The notes beneath the pieces are model-generated. The model made no database searches. It saw only the letters and a program-made list of their open reading frames with translations, and was not told the DNA's origin. From Shewanella psychromarinicola (GTDB lineage: Bacteria > Pseudomonadota > Gammaproteobacteria > Enterobacterales > Shewanellaceae): DNA of 64,000 bases. The stretch is taken from positions 3,100,001-3,164,000 of the forward strand of contig NZ_CP034073.1 of the NCBI RefSeq assembly GCF_003855155.1, written 5' to 3'. Shown one piece after another: positions 1 through 9,731 of the stretch (positions are counted from its first letter, which is position 1; every line of letters starts with the position of its first letter). The position numbers and the translations under genes were made by a program.

Positions 1-209
1 GGGGTGCCGATAATGATGGCAAACAGCATCAATAACACCAAAGGGACATAGATGAGTATTCGGGTATAAAGCTTAACACTGCGCCAAATTCTTGCCGATA
101 GGCCGGTTGATCTGTTTACTTTTTTATGACTAGGCTTGAGTGATTCCTCTGATTGAGTATTTTGCTCGTTATTTTGCAAAAGACTTTGCTCAGTATGTTT
201 ATCTATCAT
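1..209 (-). CDS. tamB: TamB N-terminus (partial, runs off left edge)
   Basis: TamB is the inner-membrane-anchored partner of TamA in the translocation and assembly module, which spans the periplasm and helps place outer-membrane proteins and lipids. Only the first ~69 codons are in the window. They show a polar, basic N-terminus (residues ~1-45) followed by one hydrophobic segment (~46-68), the signal anchor expected for TamB. The ATG lies at 209-207 and overlaps the tamA stop by four bases (ATGA), so the two are translationally coupled. The identification rests on the anchor and on position directly behind tamA; the long beta-helical domain is outside the window. Confidence 0.85.
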   Translation of the reverse strand, partial: MIDKHTEQSLLQNNEQNTQSEESLKPSHKKVNRSTGLSARIWRSVKLYTRILIYVPLVLLMLFAIIIGT

Positions 210-2053
210 AAATCTGTTCCCATGGTTAAATGGAAACGATATGAACGTGCGACCGTCTCGGTTTCTTTTAAGCCAAAACCTAAGTCCATTCTAATTGGAC
301 CAATGGGTGATATCCAGTGCACTCCACCGCCAACAGATACAACAGGTTCAAATTGCTGAGTATCAAAAGCATTGCCAGCATCGACAAAGGTCGCGACGCG
401 CCAGGTTGGAGTGAGATAGTATTGATATTCTACACTACCAATGGCTAAATAGCGTCCGCCGACGACCTGTCGAGATAAGCCTCCTTCGCTGTTGATATAG
501 TCAATATAAGGCCCTAATTCTTGATAACTGTAACCCCGTATACTTTGGTCGCCACCGGCGAAATAACGTAACGATGGTGGAATATTGTCAATATCATTTT
601 TATCAACAATATTGGCCGCTAAGTCCATTCTGGCGACAAACCTGTGCTTATCAAATAGAGTATCAACCCATTTAAATCTGGCTTGTAAATGGACAAGACG
701 AATGGTGGAGCCTAAGGAAGGATCAGCGTATTCAAGGCTATAAGTTTGACGATAACCTGACTTGGGATCGAGGCTATTATCACCACGAACGGTTTTTGTG
801 AGGTTGTAACCCAATAAATAAAAACGTGGGTCGAAATCTGTATCGAGTTGATTATAGAATTCTCTAATAGACTCAACTGAATAACCATGTAACCAATTGC
901 TTTTAGAGCGCCGTTGACGGGTTAATCCAACCAAGTACTTTCTAGACTCTAGTTGACCGGTATTATTAAATTGACGTTTTTCAGCGTCATAATCTTGGGT
1001 GACACCATATGTGTCACGTAATATTCCTAGTTTTATTTTTAGTTGATCATCCAAAGGGTGGGTTAATGGAATAGTATAAGTCGTCAAAATTTTAGGTCGT
1101 TCAGGAGACCACTCTGCACTGGTTTCTTGATTATGGCCATAGCGATTTATTTGCGGCGTGCGCCAAGTGACTCGCACGCGAGGATCGACACTGTTTTCAG
1201 TACTGTTACCGATATCAGCACCTAAACCTACTCCAATAAGATGACTAGGGCGTGGACTTAACTGAACGTTAATGGGCACTACCCCAGTATCAATTTTATC
1301 TAATTGTGGTAATACTTTAATGTTACTGAAGTAACCTGTGTTTAATAAATTGCGATTAAACTCAGTTAATAGCTGTGTGGCGTAAGGCGCATCAGCATCA
1401 AAAGGAATTAATGATTCAACAATGTCATCATTGAGAGTACTGCCTTCAAAGTGAACATCACCAAATAAATAGCGCTTACCAGAATTAAACAGTAGGTTAA
1501 TTTGGGCGGTATTTAAGTCACGATTAATGTTGATTTCTGATTTGGTGTATTGACCATCAAAATATCCTCTTGCCAGCGCTAACGTGATTAACTGTGATTT
1601 TATCGAATCATAGACACCGTGGTTTAAGGTATCACCAGGCTTAATTTTTAGACTGTTTAGCCAGAGTGAAAAGGTATTATCTTGGAGCATGTCACCTTGA
1701 AAATTAATATCCACCCATTGAATAATGACTGGTTCGCCTGGGGTTATATTGAGGCTTAACTCCCAAGGACCTTTATCATTTTCTTTAACATCAATATCTA
1801 AAATTGCATGGTAGTAGCCCATGGATTCAAGGGCGTCATGGGTGTTATCGTCAACGGTAAATAAAAATGCACGCCGTTGAACATCGTTGTCTGGCAAGGT
1901 GCCTAAATGAGCAAAAATGTTCTTTTCAATTTTTTTCGGCACGCCGGTAACGTTAATCGTTAACCAATTTTCGTCGGCCAGCACAAAGCCTGACATCAGT
2001 AAGGTCAACGAAAGTAATAGGAATTGGCTGATTTTAAGGCGTTTTGTCGACAA
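206..2053 (-). CDS. tamA: TamA, Omp85-family outer-membrane assembly protein
   Basis: TamA (615 aa) is an outer-membrane beta-barrel of the Omp85/BamA superfamily that works with TamB. A signal peptide is visible at residues 1-26 (hydrophobic core, cleavage near VLA-DE). Three POTRA-like repeats follow to about residue 260, and then a C-terminal barrel. The barrel contains the family's R-G lid motif in GGDQSIRGYS, and glycine-rich strands such as SVGGGVHWISPIGPIRMDLG close it. Length is typical (E. coli 577 aa). The tamB start overlaps the stop. The gene is divergent from the exported peptidase at 2185, with about 130 bp between them. Confidence 0.93.
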   Translation of the reverse strand: MSTKRLKISQFLLLSLTLLMSGFVLADENWLTINVTGVPKKIEKNIFAHLGTLPDNDVQRRAFLFTVDDNTHDALESMGYYHAILDIDVKENDKGPWELSLNITPGEPVIIQWVDINFQGDMLQDNTFSLWLNSLKIKPGDTLNHGVYDSIKSQLITLALARGYFDGQYTKSEININRDLNTAQINLLFNSGKRYLFGDVHFEGSTLNDDIVESLIPFDADAPYATQLLTEFNRNLLNTGYFSNIKVLPQLDKIDTGVVPINVQLSPRPSHLIGVGLGADIGNSTENSVDPRVRVTWRTPQINRYGHNQETSAEWSPERPKILTTYTIPLTHPLDDQLKIKLGILRDTYGVTQDYDAEKRQFNNTGQLESRKYLVGLTRQRRSKSNWLHGYSVESIREFYNQLDTDFDPRFYLLGYNLTKTVRGDNSLDPKSGYRQTYSLEYADPSLGSTIRLVHLQARFKWVDTLFDKHRFVARMDLAANIVDKNDIDNIPPSLRYFAGGDQSIRGYSYQELGPYIDYINSEGGLSRQVVGGRYLAIGSVEYQYYLTPTWRVATFVDAGNAFDTQQFEPVVSVGGGVHWISPIGPIRMDLGFGLKETETVARSYRFHLTMGTDL

Positions 2054-2184
2054 GTTAAGCTAACTTCCCCAAAATTTATGATGATGACCATTGTCGCTAC
2101 AAAGTATAAAAGTCGCAAGGATATGATTGAAATTACAAGCCGAAATGGTTACAAAGATAAACCACCTTCAAGGATTTTTCTAAC

Positions 2185-3219
2185 ATGAATAAATTATATT
2201 TAACGATTGCGCTATGTTTAAGCTTAACGTCCAATACCAGTGTTGCGAAAGGTGATAAACCTTTTGCTATTGCAATCCATGGTGGCACCGGCACTATTTC
2301 CGCAGCCAGTCTAAGCCCTGAGCAAGAGAAAGCCATTCGCAACAAACTTAAGCAGGCAGTTGATGCTGGATATAAAGTGTTAGATAAAGGCGGCGACAGC
2401 CTCGATGCGGTGCAAGCTGCGATAAATGTGTTAGAAAATAGTTCATTGTTTAATGCTGGGGTTGGTGCTGTTTATACCTTTGATGGTGGCCATGAGCTTG
2501 ATGCCTCAGTCATGGACGGTAACACTATGAATGCAGGTGCGGTTGCTGGGGTTAAACATATTAAAAACCCGATTGATTTAGCGAGAAAGGTGATGGAAAA
2601 ATCACCTCATGTAATGCTTTATGGACAAGGGGCTGAAGAATTTGCGTTAACACAACAATTTAGTTTAGTGCCTAACAGTCATTTTGATACCCCACATCGT
2701 TATTCACAGTTGCTTGATGCTAAAGCGAGTATCATTGAAGCCGAGCAAAATAACGGTGGCGATTATCAGGCGTCAGTAGAACAGTTAAGTGCCAATTATA
2801 AATATGGCACAGTGGGTGCCGTAGCACTTGATAAGCAAGGTAACCTTGCTGCAGGGACATCAACCGGTGGCATGACAGCAAAACGTTTTGGCCGTATTGG
2901 TGATTCTCCGGTCATTGGCGCCGGAACCTATGCTGAAAATGGCGTCTGTGCGGTATCTGCAACAGGGCACGGTGAGTATTTTATCCGTTATCAGGTGGCG
3001 GGTGACATATGCGCTAAAGTTAAATACCAACAAGTATCGATTATTCAAGCGGCTGATGAAGTCATTAATCAACGCTTAATATCGGCTGGTGGAACTGGAG
3101 GCGTGATAGCAATTGATCAGCGTGGCAATATCGCTACGCCATTTAATACCGAAGGTATGTATCGTGCAACTCGAAGCAAAGGCCAAGCTGCGTCAATCAT
3201 GATCTGGCGTGACAAGTAA
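2185..3219 (+). CDS. iaaA: Exported isoaspartyl peptidase / plant-type L-asparaginase
   Basis: An Ntn-hydrolase of 344 aa that hydrolyses isoaspartyl dipeptides and, more weakly, asparagine. The precursor cleaves itself before a threonine that becomes the N-terminal nucleophile of the beta subunit. Here that residue is Thr209 in KYGTVGAVA, followed by the conserved GTSTGGM and GxGxYA segments. The HGGTGT motif starts at about residue 32. Residues 1-21 form a signal peptide (ending SVAKG), so the enzyme is probably periplasmic. ATG 2185 is preceded by AAGGA at a normal distance. It stands alone. The substrate preference between isoaspartyl peptides and asparagine cannot be told from sequence. 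Confidence 0.88.
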   Translation: MNKLYLTIALCLSLTSNTSVAKGDKPFAIAIHGGTGTISAASLSPEQEKAIRNKLKQAVDAGYKVLDKGGDSLDAVQAAINVLENSSLFNAGVGAVYTFDGGHELDASVMDGNTMNAGAVAGVKHIKNPIDLARKVMEKSPHVMLYGQGAEEFALTQQFSLVPNSHFDTPHRYSQLLDAKASIIEAEQNNGGDYQASVEQLSANYKYGTVGAVALDKQGNLAAGTSTGGMTAKRFGRIGDSPVIGAGTYAENGVCAVSATGHGEYFIRYQVAGDICAKVKYQQVSIIQAADEVINQRLISAGGTGGVIAIDQRGNIATPFNTEGMYRATRSKGQAASIMIWRDK

Positions 3220-3389
3220 GTTCTAGCTGTGATAATAAGTACCGATTAATACAATCGGTTTTATTTTCTATCCACTGGACCATTATTGACTAAACTTAAT
3301 CAAGTCAGTACTTGAATGTTGATTCAATATGAATTGATTGACGAGATTTATTATGCACGTAGTCAATTAGCGTGCATTTAGGGGGTTAT

Positions 3390-3806
3390 ATGGATTCAAT
3401 AAAAATTAAAGATTATATGGACAGGCATCCAGTATTATTAACTGCGGATATGTCACTGGCTATTGCAGTAGAAAAACTACTTGATAGTAAGAAAAATGGT
3501 GCGCCTGTTATTGATAATACTGGGCTATTAGTGGGCTTTTTGTCTCAACAAGATTGTTTATCTGTGATGTTAAAAAGTAGCTATCACTGTGACATGACCA
3601 GCACCGTACAAGACTGCATGAAAAGCCCTGTATTGTCTGTTACGCCCGATGAAAGCATATTGGCATTAGCCGAACAAATGTTAGGGCCTAAACCCAAGAT
3701 TTACCCTGTATTGAGCGCGGGGAAAGTCATTGGTACCATTAATCGGACCAATGTGCTTAAGGCGATGAATATTTATATGCAACAGTGTTACTTATCTCCA
3801 GTCTAA
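3390..3806 (+). CDS. CBS-domain-pair protein
   Basis: A 138-aa protein made almost wholly of two CBS motifs: residues ~2-60 (IKDYMDRHPVLLTADMSLAIAVE) and ~70-132 (VQDCMKSPVLSVTPDESILALAE). Such Bateman modules bind adenosine nucleotides and report energy state. No catalytic domain is fused, so it probably acts as a stand-alone sensor or partner. I chose ATG 3390 rather than the in-frame codon at 3372 because AGGGGGT lies directly upstream and because residues from here match the family start. It is a single gene between iaaA and hrpA. The partner is not evident. Confidence 0.8.
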   Translation: MDSIKIKDYMDRHPVLLTADMSLAIAVEKLLDSKKNGAPVIDNTGLLVGFLSQQDCLSVMLKSSYHCDMTSTVQDCMKSPVLSVTPDESILALAEQMLGPKPKIYPVLSAGKVIGTINRTNVLKAMNIYMQQCYLSPV

Positions 3807-3883
3807 CAATCGTTAAAATCAATACCATTCTGCTGTTTTCCTTGCTAGGATCGCTTTTTTTGATGTAAGCAAGGGAATCAGAT

Positions 3884-6800
3884 TTGAATTCGGACCTTCA
3901 CCCGCTATCTAAGGCGTATCTCAATCTTTGTTATCAAACCGACGCGGCTAAAATTCGTCGTCGTTTGTATCGAGTCAATAAAGAAGCCGAGTCTGAAAAA
4001 AAATCCCAAACGTTAGCGCAGTTGACTGAAGCCGCGCAGCAAGCCTTCGCAAAAGCGCAACAGCGCTTACAGTCTAGACCGGTTATTGATTATCCCGATG
4101 AGCTGCCAGTTTCACAAAAACGAGATGATATTGCTTCTGCCATAGCCAATAACCAAGTGGTGATTGTGGCGGGGGAGACTGGGTCAGGTAAAACCACTCA
4201 GTTACCTAAAATCTGTCTTGAACTGGGCTTAGGGACTCGAGGCTTAATTGGCCATACTCAACCGCGTCGTCTTGCTGCACGAAGTGTCGCGAACCGTATT
4301 GCTGAAGAACTTAATAGCCCATTAGGCGATGTCGTTGGCTTTAAAGTTCGTTTTGCTGATGCCATGAGTGACAAGAGTTACATCAAACTGATGACCGACG
4401 GTATTTTGCTCGCGGAACTCACCTCGGACCGATTTTTAAACCAGTACGATGCGATTATTATTGATGAAGCGCATGAACGAAGCTTAAACATTGATTTTAT
4501 TTTGGGGTATTTGAAACAGGTATTAAAAAAACGTCCAGACTTAAAAGTCATTATTACTTCCGCTACCATCGATGTAGACCGTTTTTCAAAACATTTTAAC
4601 AATGCCCCTGTTATTGAAGTGTCTGGACGTACCTTTGAAGTTGAAACGCGTTATCGTCCATTAGTTCGTGATACCGATGTTGATTTAGATGTCAGTGATG
4701 GGATTTTTAGTGCCGTTGATGAGTTGATGGCAGCAGGACCTGGCGACATCTTGATATTTATGAACGGCGAGCGTGAAATTCGTGATACTGCTGATTTACT
4801 CAATAAACAACAGTATCGCGATACTGAAGTTCTACCTTTGTACGCTCGTCTTTCTTACGGTGAACAGTCTAAAGTTTTTAAAAGCCATATTGGCCGCCGT
4901 ATCGTATTAGCCACCAACGTTGCCGAAACCTCATTAACCGTGCCAGGGATCCGCTTTGTTATCGATCCCGGTACCGCTCGCATTAGCCGTTATAGTTACC
5001 GTACTAAAGTGCAACGTCTACCGATAGAACCCATTTCACAAGCCAGTGCAAATCAGCGTCAAGGACGTTGTGGCCGTGTCGGACCTGGTATTTGTATTCG
5101 ACTTTACGATGAAATGGATTTTATTCAGCGCCCCGAATTTACCGATCCTGAAATTTTGCGTACCAATCTTGCCTCGGTCATTTTACATATGTTGTCGATT
5201 GGGTTGGGCGATATTGGCGGATTTCCATTTATTCAGCCACCGGATCAAAAACACATTCGAGACGGTTTTTTATTGCTTGAAGAGTTACAAGCGGTTAAAA
5301 AATCTGGGGATGACTTAATCTTAACGCCATTAGGCAAAGACTTAGCCAAAATTCCCCTCGATCCGCGTTTGGCTCGAATGGTCATTGAAGCCAATAAATT
5401 GGGATGTTTACACGAAGCATTAGTGATTACTACCGGTTTGTCGATCCAAGATCCGCGAGAACGCCCCACAGATAAGAAACAAGCAGCAGACGAGTGCCAT
5501 CGGCGTTATGCCGATAAAGACTCTGATTTTGCAAGTTGGGTGAAGTTATGGGATCACGTTAAAGATCAAAAAAATGAGTTGTCAGCCAGTCAGTTTAGAA
5601 AGCAATGCCGTGATGAATATCTCGCGTATTTACGCGTACGTGAATGGCAAGATCTGTATACCCAAGTAAAACAAGCAGTACATGAATTGAAATGGCGTAT
5701 TAATGCAAGCGCGCCCAGTTACGAGCAATTACATAGAGCATTATTATCAGGATTGTTAAGCCATGTTGGTTTTAAAGGTGAAAATAATGAGTATTTAGGG
5801 GCCCGTAACCGTAAATTTTTCGTTTTCCCCGGTTCACCATTAGCCAAAAAAGGTCCTAAGTGGATTATGGCCGCCGAGCTCACGGAAACCTCACGTTTGT
5901 TTGCCCGTTGCTGCGCCAAAATTGATCCAGAATGGTTAGAATCACTCGCGTCTCATTTAGTGAAAAAGCAGTATCTCGAGCCCCATTTTGAAGCGAAAGC
6001 GGCCAGTGTGATCGCACTCGAAAATCAAATACTGTATGGCTTGATGATAGTCAACAGACGTCGAGTACAATATGGCCCTATTGACCCGATAGAAGCCCGA
6101 GAAATCTTTATTCACAGTGCATTAGCAGAAGGGCAGTTACAAACGAAAGAAGCCTTTTTTGTTAATAATCAAAAGCTATTGAATGACATAGAAGCGTTAG
6201 AGCACAAGTCACGTCGTAGAGATATTTTAGTCGACGAACAAGTGCTGGTGGATTTTTATGAACCCTTGATCCCGCCAGGCATTTATAACGCGCCGCTATT
6301 TTTTGCTTGGTGGAAAACAGCACGTCAACAAACACCTGACTTACTTGATTACAGCCAATCTTTATTAATGCAGCGAAGTGCCGACCATATATCTGCACTC
6401 GACTTCCCAGAAATATGGCATAAAGGTAATTTAGCCTTAACTGTCAGTTATCATTTTGAGCCGGCTAGTGTTGATGATGGTGTATCTGTGCATATTCCTG
6501 TTGCACTGATTAATCAAATTGATGACAGTGATTTTGATTGGCTCGTTCCAGGATTACGAGAAGAAAAGCTGATTGCATTGATTAAGTCACTGCCTAAAAA
6601 TCTGCGGCGTAACTTTGTTCCTGCTCCGGACTATGCCCGGGCATGTTATCAAGCAATGAAACCGTTTGAGTTATCGATGCTTGATACTATGTGTAAACAA
6701 TTATTGCGCATGAGCGGTGTCAGAATTTCTGCAGATGATTTTGAGTTAACTCAACTGGCAGAACACCTTAAAATAAACTTTAAAATTGAAGACGATCAAG

Positions 6801-7759
6801 GTCGTTTAGTCGCTCAAGGACGTGATTTAGAAGCGCTAAAAGGTCAGTTACAAGGCGTTGTGGCCAAAGCGATCCGTAAAGTGGCAGATAAAGGCATCGA
6901 GCAACATGCGATAACAACATGGTCATTTGGCGATTTACCGGTTCAATATCAACAGCGAAAAGGTAATTACGAAGTCAAAGCGTATCCGGCATTAATGGAT
7001 AATAAAACCGATGTGTCGATTAAGTTATTTGATGATGAACATGAAGCTAAACGCCATCATCGAGTCGGACTGCGCCGATTATTATTGATTAATATCCCTT
7101 CGCCAGTGAAGCACTTGCAACAAGCATTGCCTAATAAGGCCAAGCTGGCGATGTACTTTAATCCGTTTGGGCAAGTGCAGATATTAATTGAAGATATTAT
7201 TAATGCTGCTGTACAGCAGTTGTTAGATCAAAAACAACTCGACATTCGCAACGAGCAGCAGTTTGAACAAGCAAAAGATTGGGTCCGCCAAGAGCTTAAC
7301 CCGACTGCAGAGTCTATTGCGCTAAATGTAGAGCAAATTTTGACGATTTATCAACGTATTAAAAAACGTTTGAAAGGTAAAATTAGCTTGGATATCGCGT
7401 TTGCGATGAGCGATATTCAAACTCAACTTGATAGCCTCGTTTATAAAGGCTTTGTGGACGACTGTGGCTGGCAACGGTTAACTGATGTGGGTCGTTATCT
7501 GAAAGCTATTGAAAATAGACTAGAAAAGCTGCCAGTTGACCCCGCGCGCGATCGCTTACACATGCACAGCATTGCTAAAGTACAACAGGCATTAACGGCC
7601 CAATCGGCCAAAGTGCCACGCTCACAACCCGTTCCTGAAGCCTTGATTGAAGCTCGCTGGATGATAGAAGAGTATCGGGTATCATGTTTTGCACAGGTGT
7701 TAGGCACCGCTTATCCCATTTCAGAAAAGCGTGTGTTGAATTATATCAATCAAGTGTAA
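3884..7759 (+). CDS. hrpA: ATP-dependent RNA helicase HrpA (DEAH box)
   Basis: A 1291-aa DEAH/RHA-family helicase. HrpA-type proteins act on RNA and rescue stalled ribosomes. Visible motifs: Walker A GETGSGKT at residues 98-105, TQPRRLAARS motif Ia, DEAH at 194-197, SATID motif III, and QRQGRCGRVGPG motif VI. These are followed by the HA2/ratchet region, an OB-fold and a long C-terminal DUF3418-like part, giving the usual HrpA length (~1300). The start is TTG at 3884, preceded by AAGGGAA, and the residues from there match HrpA N-termini. A good intrinsic terminator follows at 7797-7830. Confidence 0.95.
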   Translation: MNSDLHPLSKAYLNLCYQTDAAKIRRRLYRVNKEAESEKKSQTLAQLTEAAQQAFAKAQQRLQSRPVIDYPDELPVSQKRDDIASAIANNQVVIVAGETGSGKTTQLPKICLELGLGTRGLIGHTQPRRLAARSVANRIAEELNSPLGDVVGFKVRFADAMSDKSYIKLMTDGILLAELTSDRFLNQYDAIIIDEAHERSLNIDFILGYLKQVLKKRPDLKVIITSATIDVDRFSKHFNNAPVIEVSGRTFEVETRYRPLVRDTDVDLDVSDGIFSAVDELMAAGPGDILIFMNGEREIRDTADLLNKQQYRDTEVLPLYARLSYGEQSKVFKSHIGRRIVLATNVAETSLTVPGIRFVIDPGTARISRYSYRTKVQRLPIEPISQASANQRQGRCGRVGPGICIRLYDEMDFIQRPEFTDPEILRTNLASVILHMLSIGLGDIGGFPFIQPPDQKHIRDGFLLLEELQAVKKSGDDLILTPLGKDLAKIPLDPRLARMVIEANKLGCLHEALVITTGLSIQDPRERPTDKKQAADECHRRYADKDSDFASWVKLWDHVKDQKNELSASQFRKQCRDEYLAYLRVREWQDLYTQVKQAVHELKWRINASAPSYEQLHRALLSGLLSHVGFKGENNEYLGARNRKFFVFPGSPLAKKGPKWIMAAELTETSRLFARCCAKIDPEWLESLASHLVKKQYLEPHFEAKAASVIALENQILYGLMIVNRRRVQYGPIDPIEAREIFIHSALAEGQLQTKEAFFVNNQKLLNDIEALEHKSRRRDILVDEQVLVDFYEPLIPPGIYNAPLFFAWWKTARQQTPDLLDYSQSLLMQRSADHISALDFPEIWHKGNLALTVSYHFEPASVDDGVSVHIPVALINQIDDSDFDWLVPGLREEKLIALIKSLPKNLRRNFVPAPDYARACYQAMKPFELSMLDTMCKQLLRMSGVRISADDFELTQLAEHLKINFKIEDDQGRLVAQGRDLEALKGQLQGVVAKAIRKVADKGIEQHAITTWSFGDLPVQYQQRKGNYEVKAYPALMDNKTDVSIKLFDDEHEAKRHHRVGLRRLLLINIPSPVKHLQQALPNKAKLAMYFNPFGQVQILIEDIINAAVQQLLDQKQLDIRNEQQFEQAKDWVRQELNPTAESIALNVEQILTIYQRIKKRLKGKISLDIAFAMSDIQTQLDSLVYKGFVDDCGWQRLTDVGRYLKAIENRLEKLPVDPARDRLHMHSIAKVQQALTAQSAKVPRSQPVPEALIEARWMIEEYRVSCFAQVLGTAYPISEKRVLNYINQV

Positions 7760-7796
7760 TCTGATGAATTGATCTTCCGCATGACGGCATAAATAC

Positions 7797-7830
7797 AACC
7801 GAGATCACTTAGCTGATGTCGGTTTTTTAT
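7797..7830 (+). terminator. Intrinsic terminator of hrpA
   Basis: An inverted repeat AACCGA...TCGGTT with an inner TCA/TGA pairing is followed by a run of T, about 40 bp behind the hrpA stop. Confidence 0.75.
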
Positions 7831-7893
7831 TGCTTATCCTAAATTGATAAATTATTTAGTACTTAGTCGGCATAGGGCGCTCTCTGGGTAACT

Positions 7894-8073
7894 ATCCTCA
7901 GCTCTGGATAAGCGATGGGATAAATCGATAAAACGGGATTATTTCAAGTCGGCAATATCAAACTTACCCGTTTTTGACAACAAGGCTTTTCCCCACGTCA
8001 ATAGCGAGTCGATGCAACACACAGAGTAAGGCAACAAGCTATTTGATAACCGTATATTATCCTGAACTTAACT
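7894..8073 (-). repeat. MITE-like dispersed repeat, copy D (inverted orientation)
   Basis: One of four related elements in the window; the others are at 39293-39435, 44691-44919 and 49306-49500. Read on the minus strand it begins with a left terminal repeat near 8073 (related to AACCTCAATTCTGGATAAT), then has ATATACGGTTATCAAATAG, GCCTTGTTGTCAAAAACGG and AAGTTTGATAT, and closes near 7894 with a sequence resembling the right terminal repeat (AGCTGAGGAT). It is the most diverged of the set, with end coordinates uncertain by a few bases. No ORF is present. Confidence 0.6.
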
Positions 8074-8499
8074 AATATGATTGTAGGAAGAATTGTTCTG
8101 GACAACTATTCCTGTCTTGATGCTGTTGTTGGCCAACATAATGTTGAACACTTAGCGGTGTTTTTCAAGATAGTGGTTCCTGAAACTCGTATTTTAGGAT
8201 CAACTCAAGCATTCCACTTTTTTTGTTACCTATCTCTTAAGGAATAACCATGATTTTAAAAATATGCCAGAAACATAAAAAACTGAGTATTTCTTTTTAC
8301 TTAAACAACTAATGCAATGGGTGTGAATCATAATCTTATCAAAACAAGAGTCGGCAATTGCTGCAATAGTTCAAGACATCTCCCCCCTTTTTAATGTTCA
8401 CTTTCTTGAAAAACTTTCATAAAAGTGAGTGTTTCCTTCATTTTGTGGTGTTATGTAGACTATTCGCGCAACAGAACTGAAAGTTTTTCGTAATTGCGG
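8074..8499. other. Non-coding stretch upstream of the small-ORF transcript
   Basis: No convincing gene. A 20-codon frame at 8250-8312 has a Shine-Dalgarno-like AAGGA, but its composition (Lys/Ile/Asn rich) gives no support. The stretch is AT-rich and carries no terminator that I can recognise. Confidence 0.4.
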
Positions 8500-8528
8500 T
8501 TTAAATGTGATCTGACTATTGATATACT
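8500..8528 (+). promoter_or_regulatory. Candidate sigma-70 promoter of the small-ORF transcript
   Basis: TTTAAA (8500-8505) and TATACT (8523-8528) are separated by exactly 17 bp. Transcription would start near 8535 and run through the small ORF at 8692 to the terminator at 8844-8870. Confidence 0.45.
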
Positions 8529-8691
8529 CGTTCTAAGAAGAAAGTGATTGTTACTCTTCTCTCTGTAAGGTAAATGTCATCCCCGCCCAGCATTAACAAG
8601 ATGTCGTCAGTTTTTAGGATTCAACATCGTGTTTTTGTATATAAAAAGACATGCCTACACCTACAAAAAGACTTAAAAGATTGGAGTGATT

Positions 8692-8772
8692 ATGGAAGTT
8701 CATGAATACGAAAACGCTTACTATCAAGTGAAAGATGACGTGTTAGAGTCTTTGCCTTCTGACGAAGAATAA
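8692..8772 (+). CDS. Candidate 26-residue acidic micropeptide
   Basis: A short frame ATG 8692 to TAA 8772, preceded by TTGGAGTGATT, a good ribosome binding site with 7-nt spacing. The product starts MEVHEYENAY and ends LESLPSDEE; it has 26 residues, is strongly acidic, and shows no signal peptide or membrane segment. A possible promoter at 8500-8528 and a strong terminator at 8844-8870 bracket it, so a discrete small transcript is likely. I do not recognise the peptide. It could equally be a leader peptide or a coincidental frame on a regulatory RNA. Confidence 0.45.
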   Translation: MEVHEYENAYYQVKDDVLESLPSDEE

Positions 8773-8843
8773 GACCATTGAATGAGCATCTTAATGCTAA
8801 GGCTATTTAGTTCTCGCATTAAATACTTCGACACAGAAACTAA

Positions 8844-8870
8844 AAATAGCAGCCTAGGCTGCTATTTTTT
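8844..8870. terminator. Bidirectional intrinsic terminator
   Basis: A nearly perfect 11-bp stem, AAATAGCAGCC / GGCTGCTATTT, with a TA centre and followed by T residues. It ends the small-ORF transcript and could also act on the opposite strand. Confidence 0.75.
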
Positions 8871-9017
8871 ATTGGTTATTTTTCATTGTTTGTTTGTATC
8901 AATAATGTGGATCAATAATTTTTAGCAAGAATACATAGCGTTTTATTGTCAGTACACAGTGATGATGGCTCCACTCAACCAAAGTCGTCAATATGTGCGA
9001 CTTGGTACGATCCAACA

Positions 9018-9473
9018 TTAACCTTCAATGCGACCCTTTTCAGGTAATATTTCAACAATAATCCAAGTATTACCTTTTTTATGGAGACGAATGGTGCGAT
9101 CGTCAATCCATTTTTGGCCACCTTTTAGTCCTTGCATCTTAACTATTACGGTAACGTCGTCGGTAAATTTGCGGAAGAAATCGATATCAATTTCATCAAT
9201 AGACATTGTGACTTGCTTCATGGATAAACCTAGTACATTCCGTTGTACTGCCGACGCAATATGGTAATGGTCAATCACATCCCAGATATCTGGAGAGACA
9301 AACTTTTTAGCTTTATCAACATCACGATCAACATAAATAGCTTCGAAGAAACCTAATGAGACCTGTTCTGGTGTGAGTTGAGGTTCGCCTAGCTCATTTG
9401 ATTGGCCGCATGCACTGAGAAGGAAGAGTAGGCACAATGGGAGAAGTTTTATCAAGGTAATTTTTTTAAGCAT
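9018..9473 (-). CDS. Small lipoprotein with NTF2/DUF4878-like fold
   Basis: A 151-aa protein with a lipoprotein signal: basic MLKK, hydrophobic stretch, then lipobox LLSAC with the lipidated Cys at about residue 22. The residue at +2 is Gly. The mature part (EQVSLGFFEAIYVDRDVDKAKKFV... ending GNTWIIVEILPEKGRIEG) has the pattern of small DUF4878/NTF2-like lipoproteins, a helix-rich start followed by beta strands with a W near the end. Function is unknown. It is a single gene with no neighbours on its strand. Confidence 0.7.
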   Translation of the reverse strand: MLKKITLIKLLPLCLLFLLSACGQSNELGEPQLTPEQVSLGFFEAIYVDRDVDKAKKFVSPDIWDVIDHYHIASAVQRNVLGLSMKQVTMSIDEIDIDFFRKFTDDVTVIVKMQGLKGGQKWIDDRTIRLHKKGNTWIIVEILPEKGRIEG

Positions 9474-9731
9474 AAATTTTTAACAGCTAATATTATTATT
9501 TTTAACCAGTATCTCGGTTTATGGCAAGTGTTACAAGGTTAAGGTCCATATAAATAATGGCACCACGAACAATTGTAGCGCAGATCATAATTTGCTTTTT
9601 GTTTTATGACTGATAGAACGTGTTTATGGAAATGATGGCGCTGTATTGAGCTATCACTCACATCACGACTAACAATAACAATAACACTATCAGGACACGA
9701 CTATTCTGATCTTAATCCGTTAAAGCCCAAC

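Noticed and set aside
153..359. Plus-strand frame over the tamA/tamB junction
   Set aside because: Antisense shadow of well-supported tamA and tamB.
8250..8312. 20-codon frame with AAGGA upstream
   Set aside because: Short, Lys/Ile/Asn rich, with no promoter or terminator close by. It cannot be told from chance.
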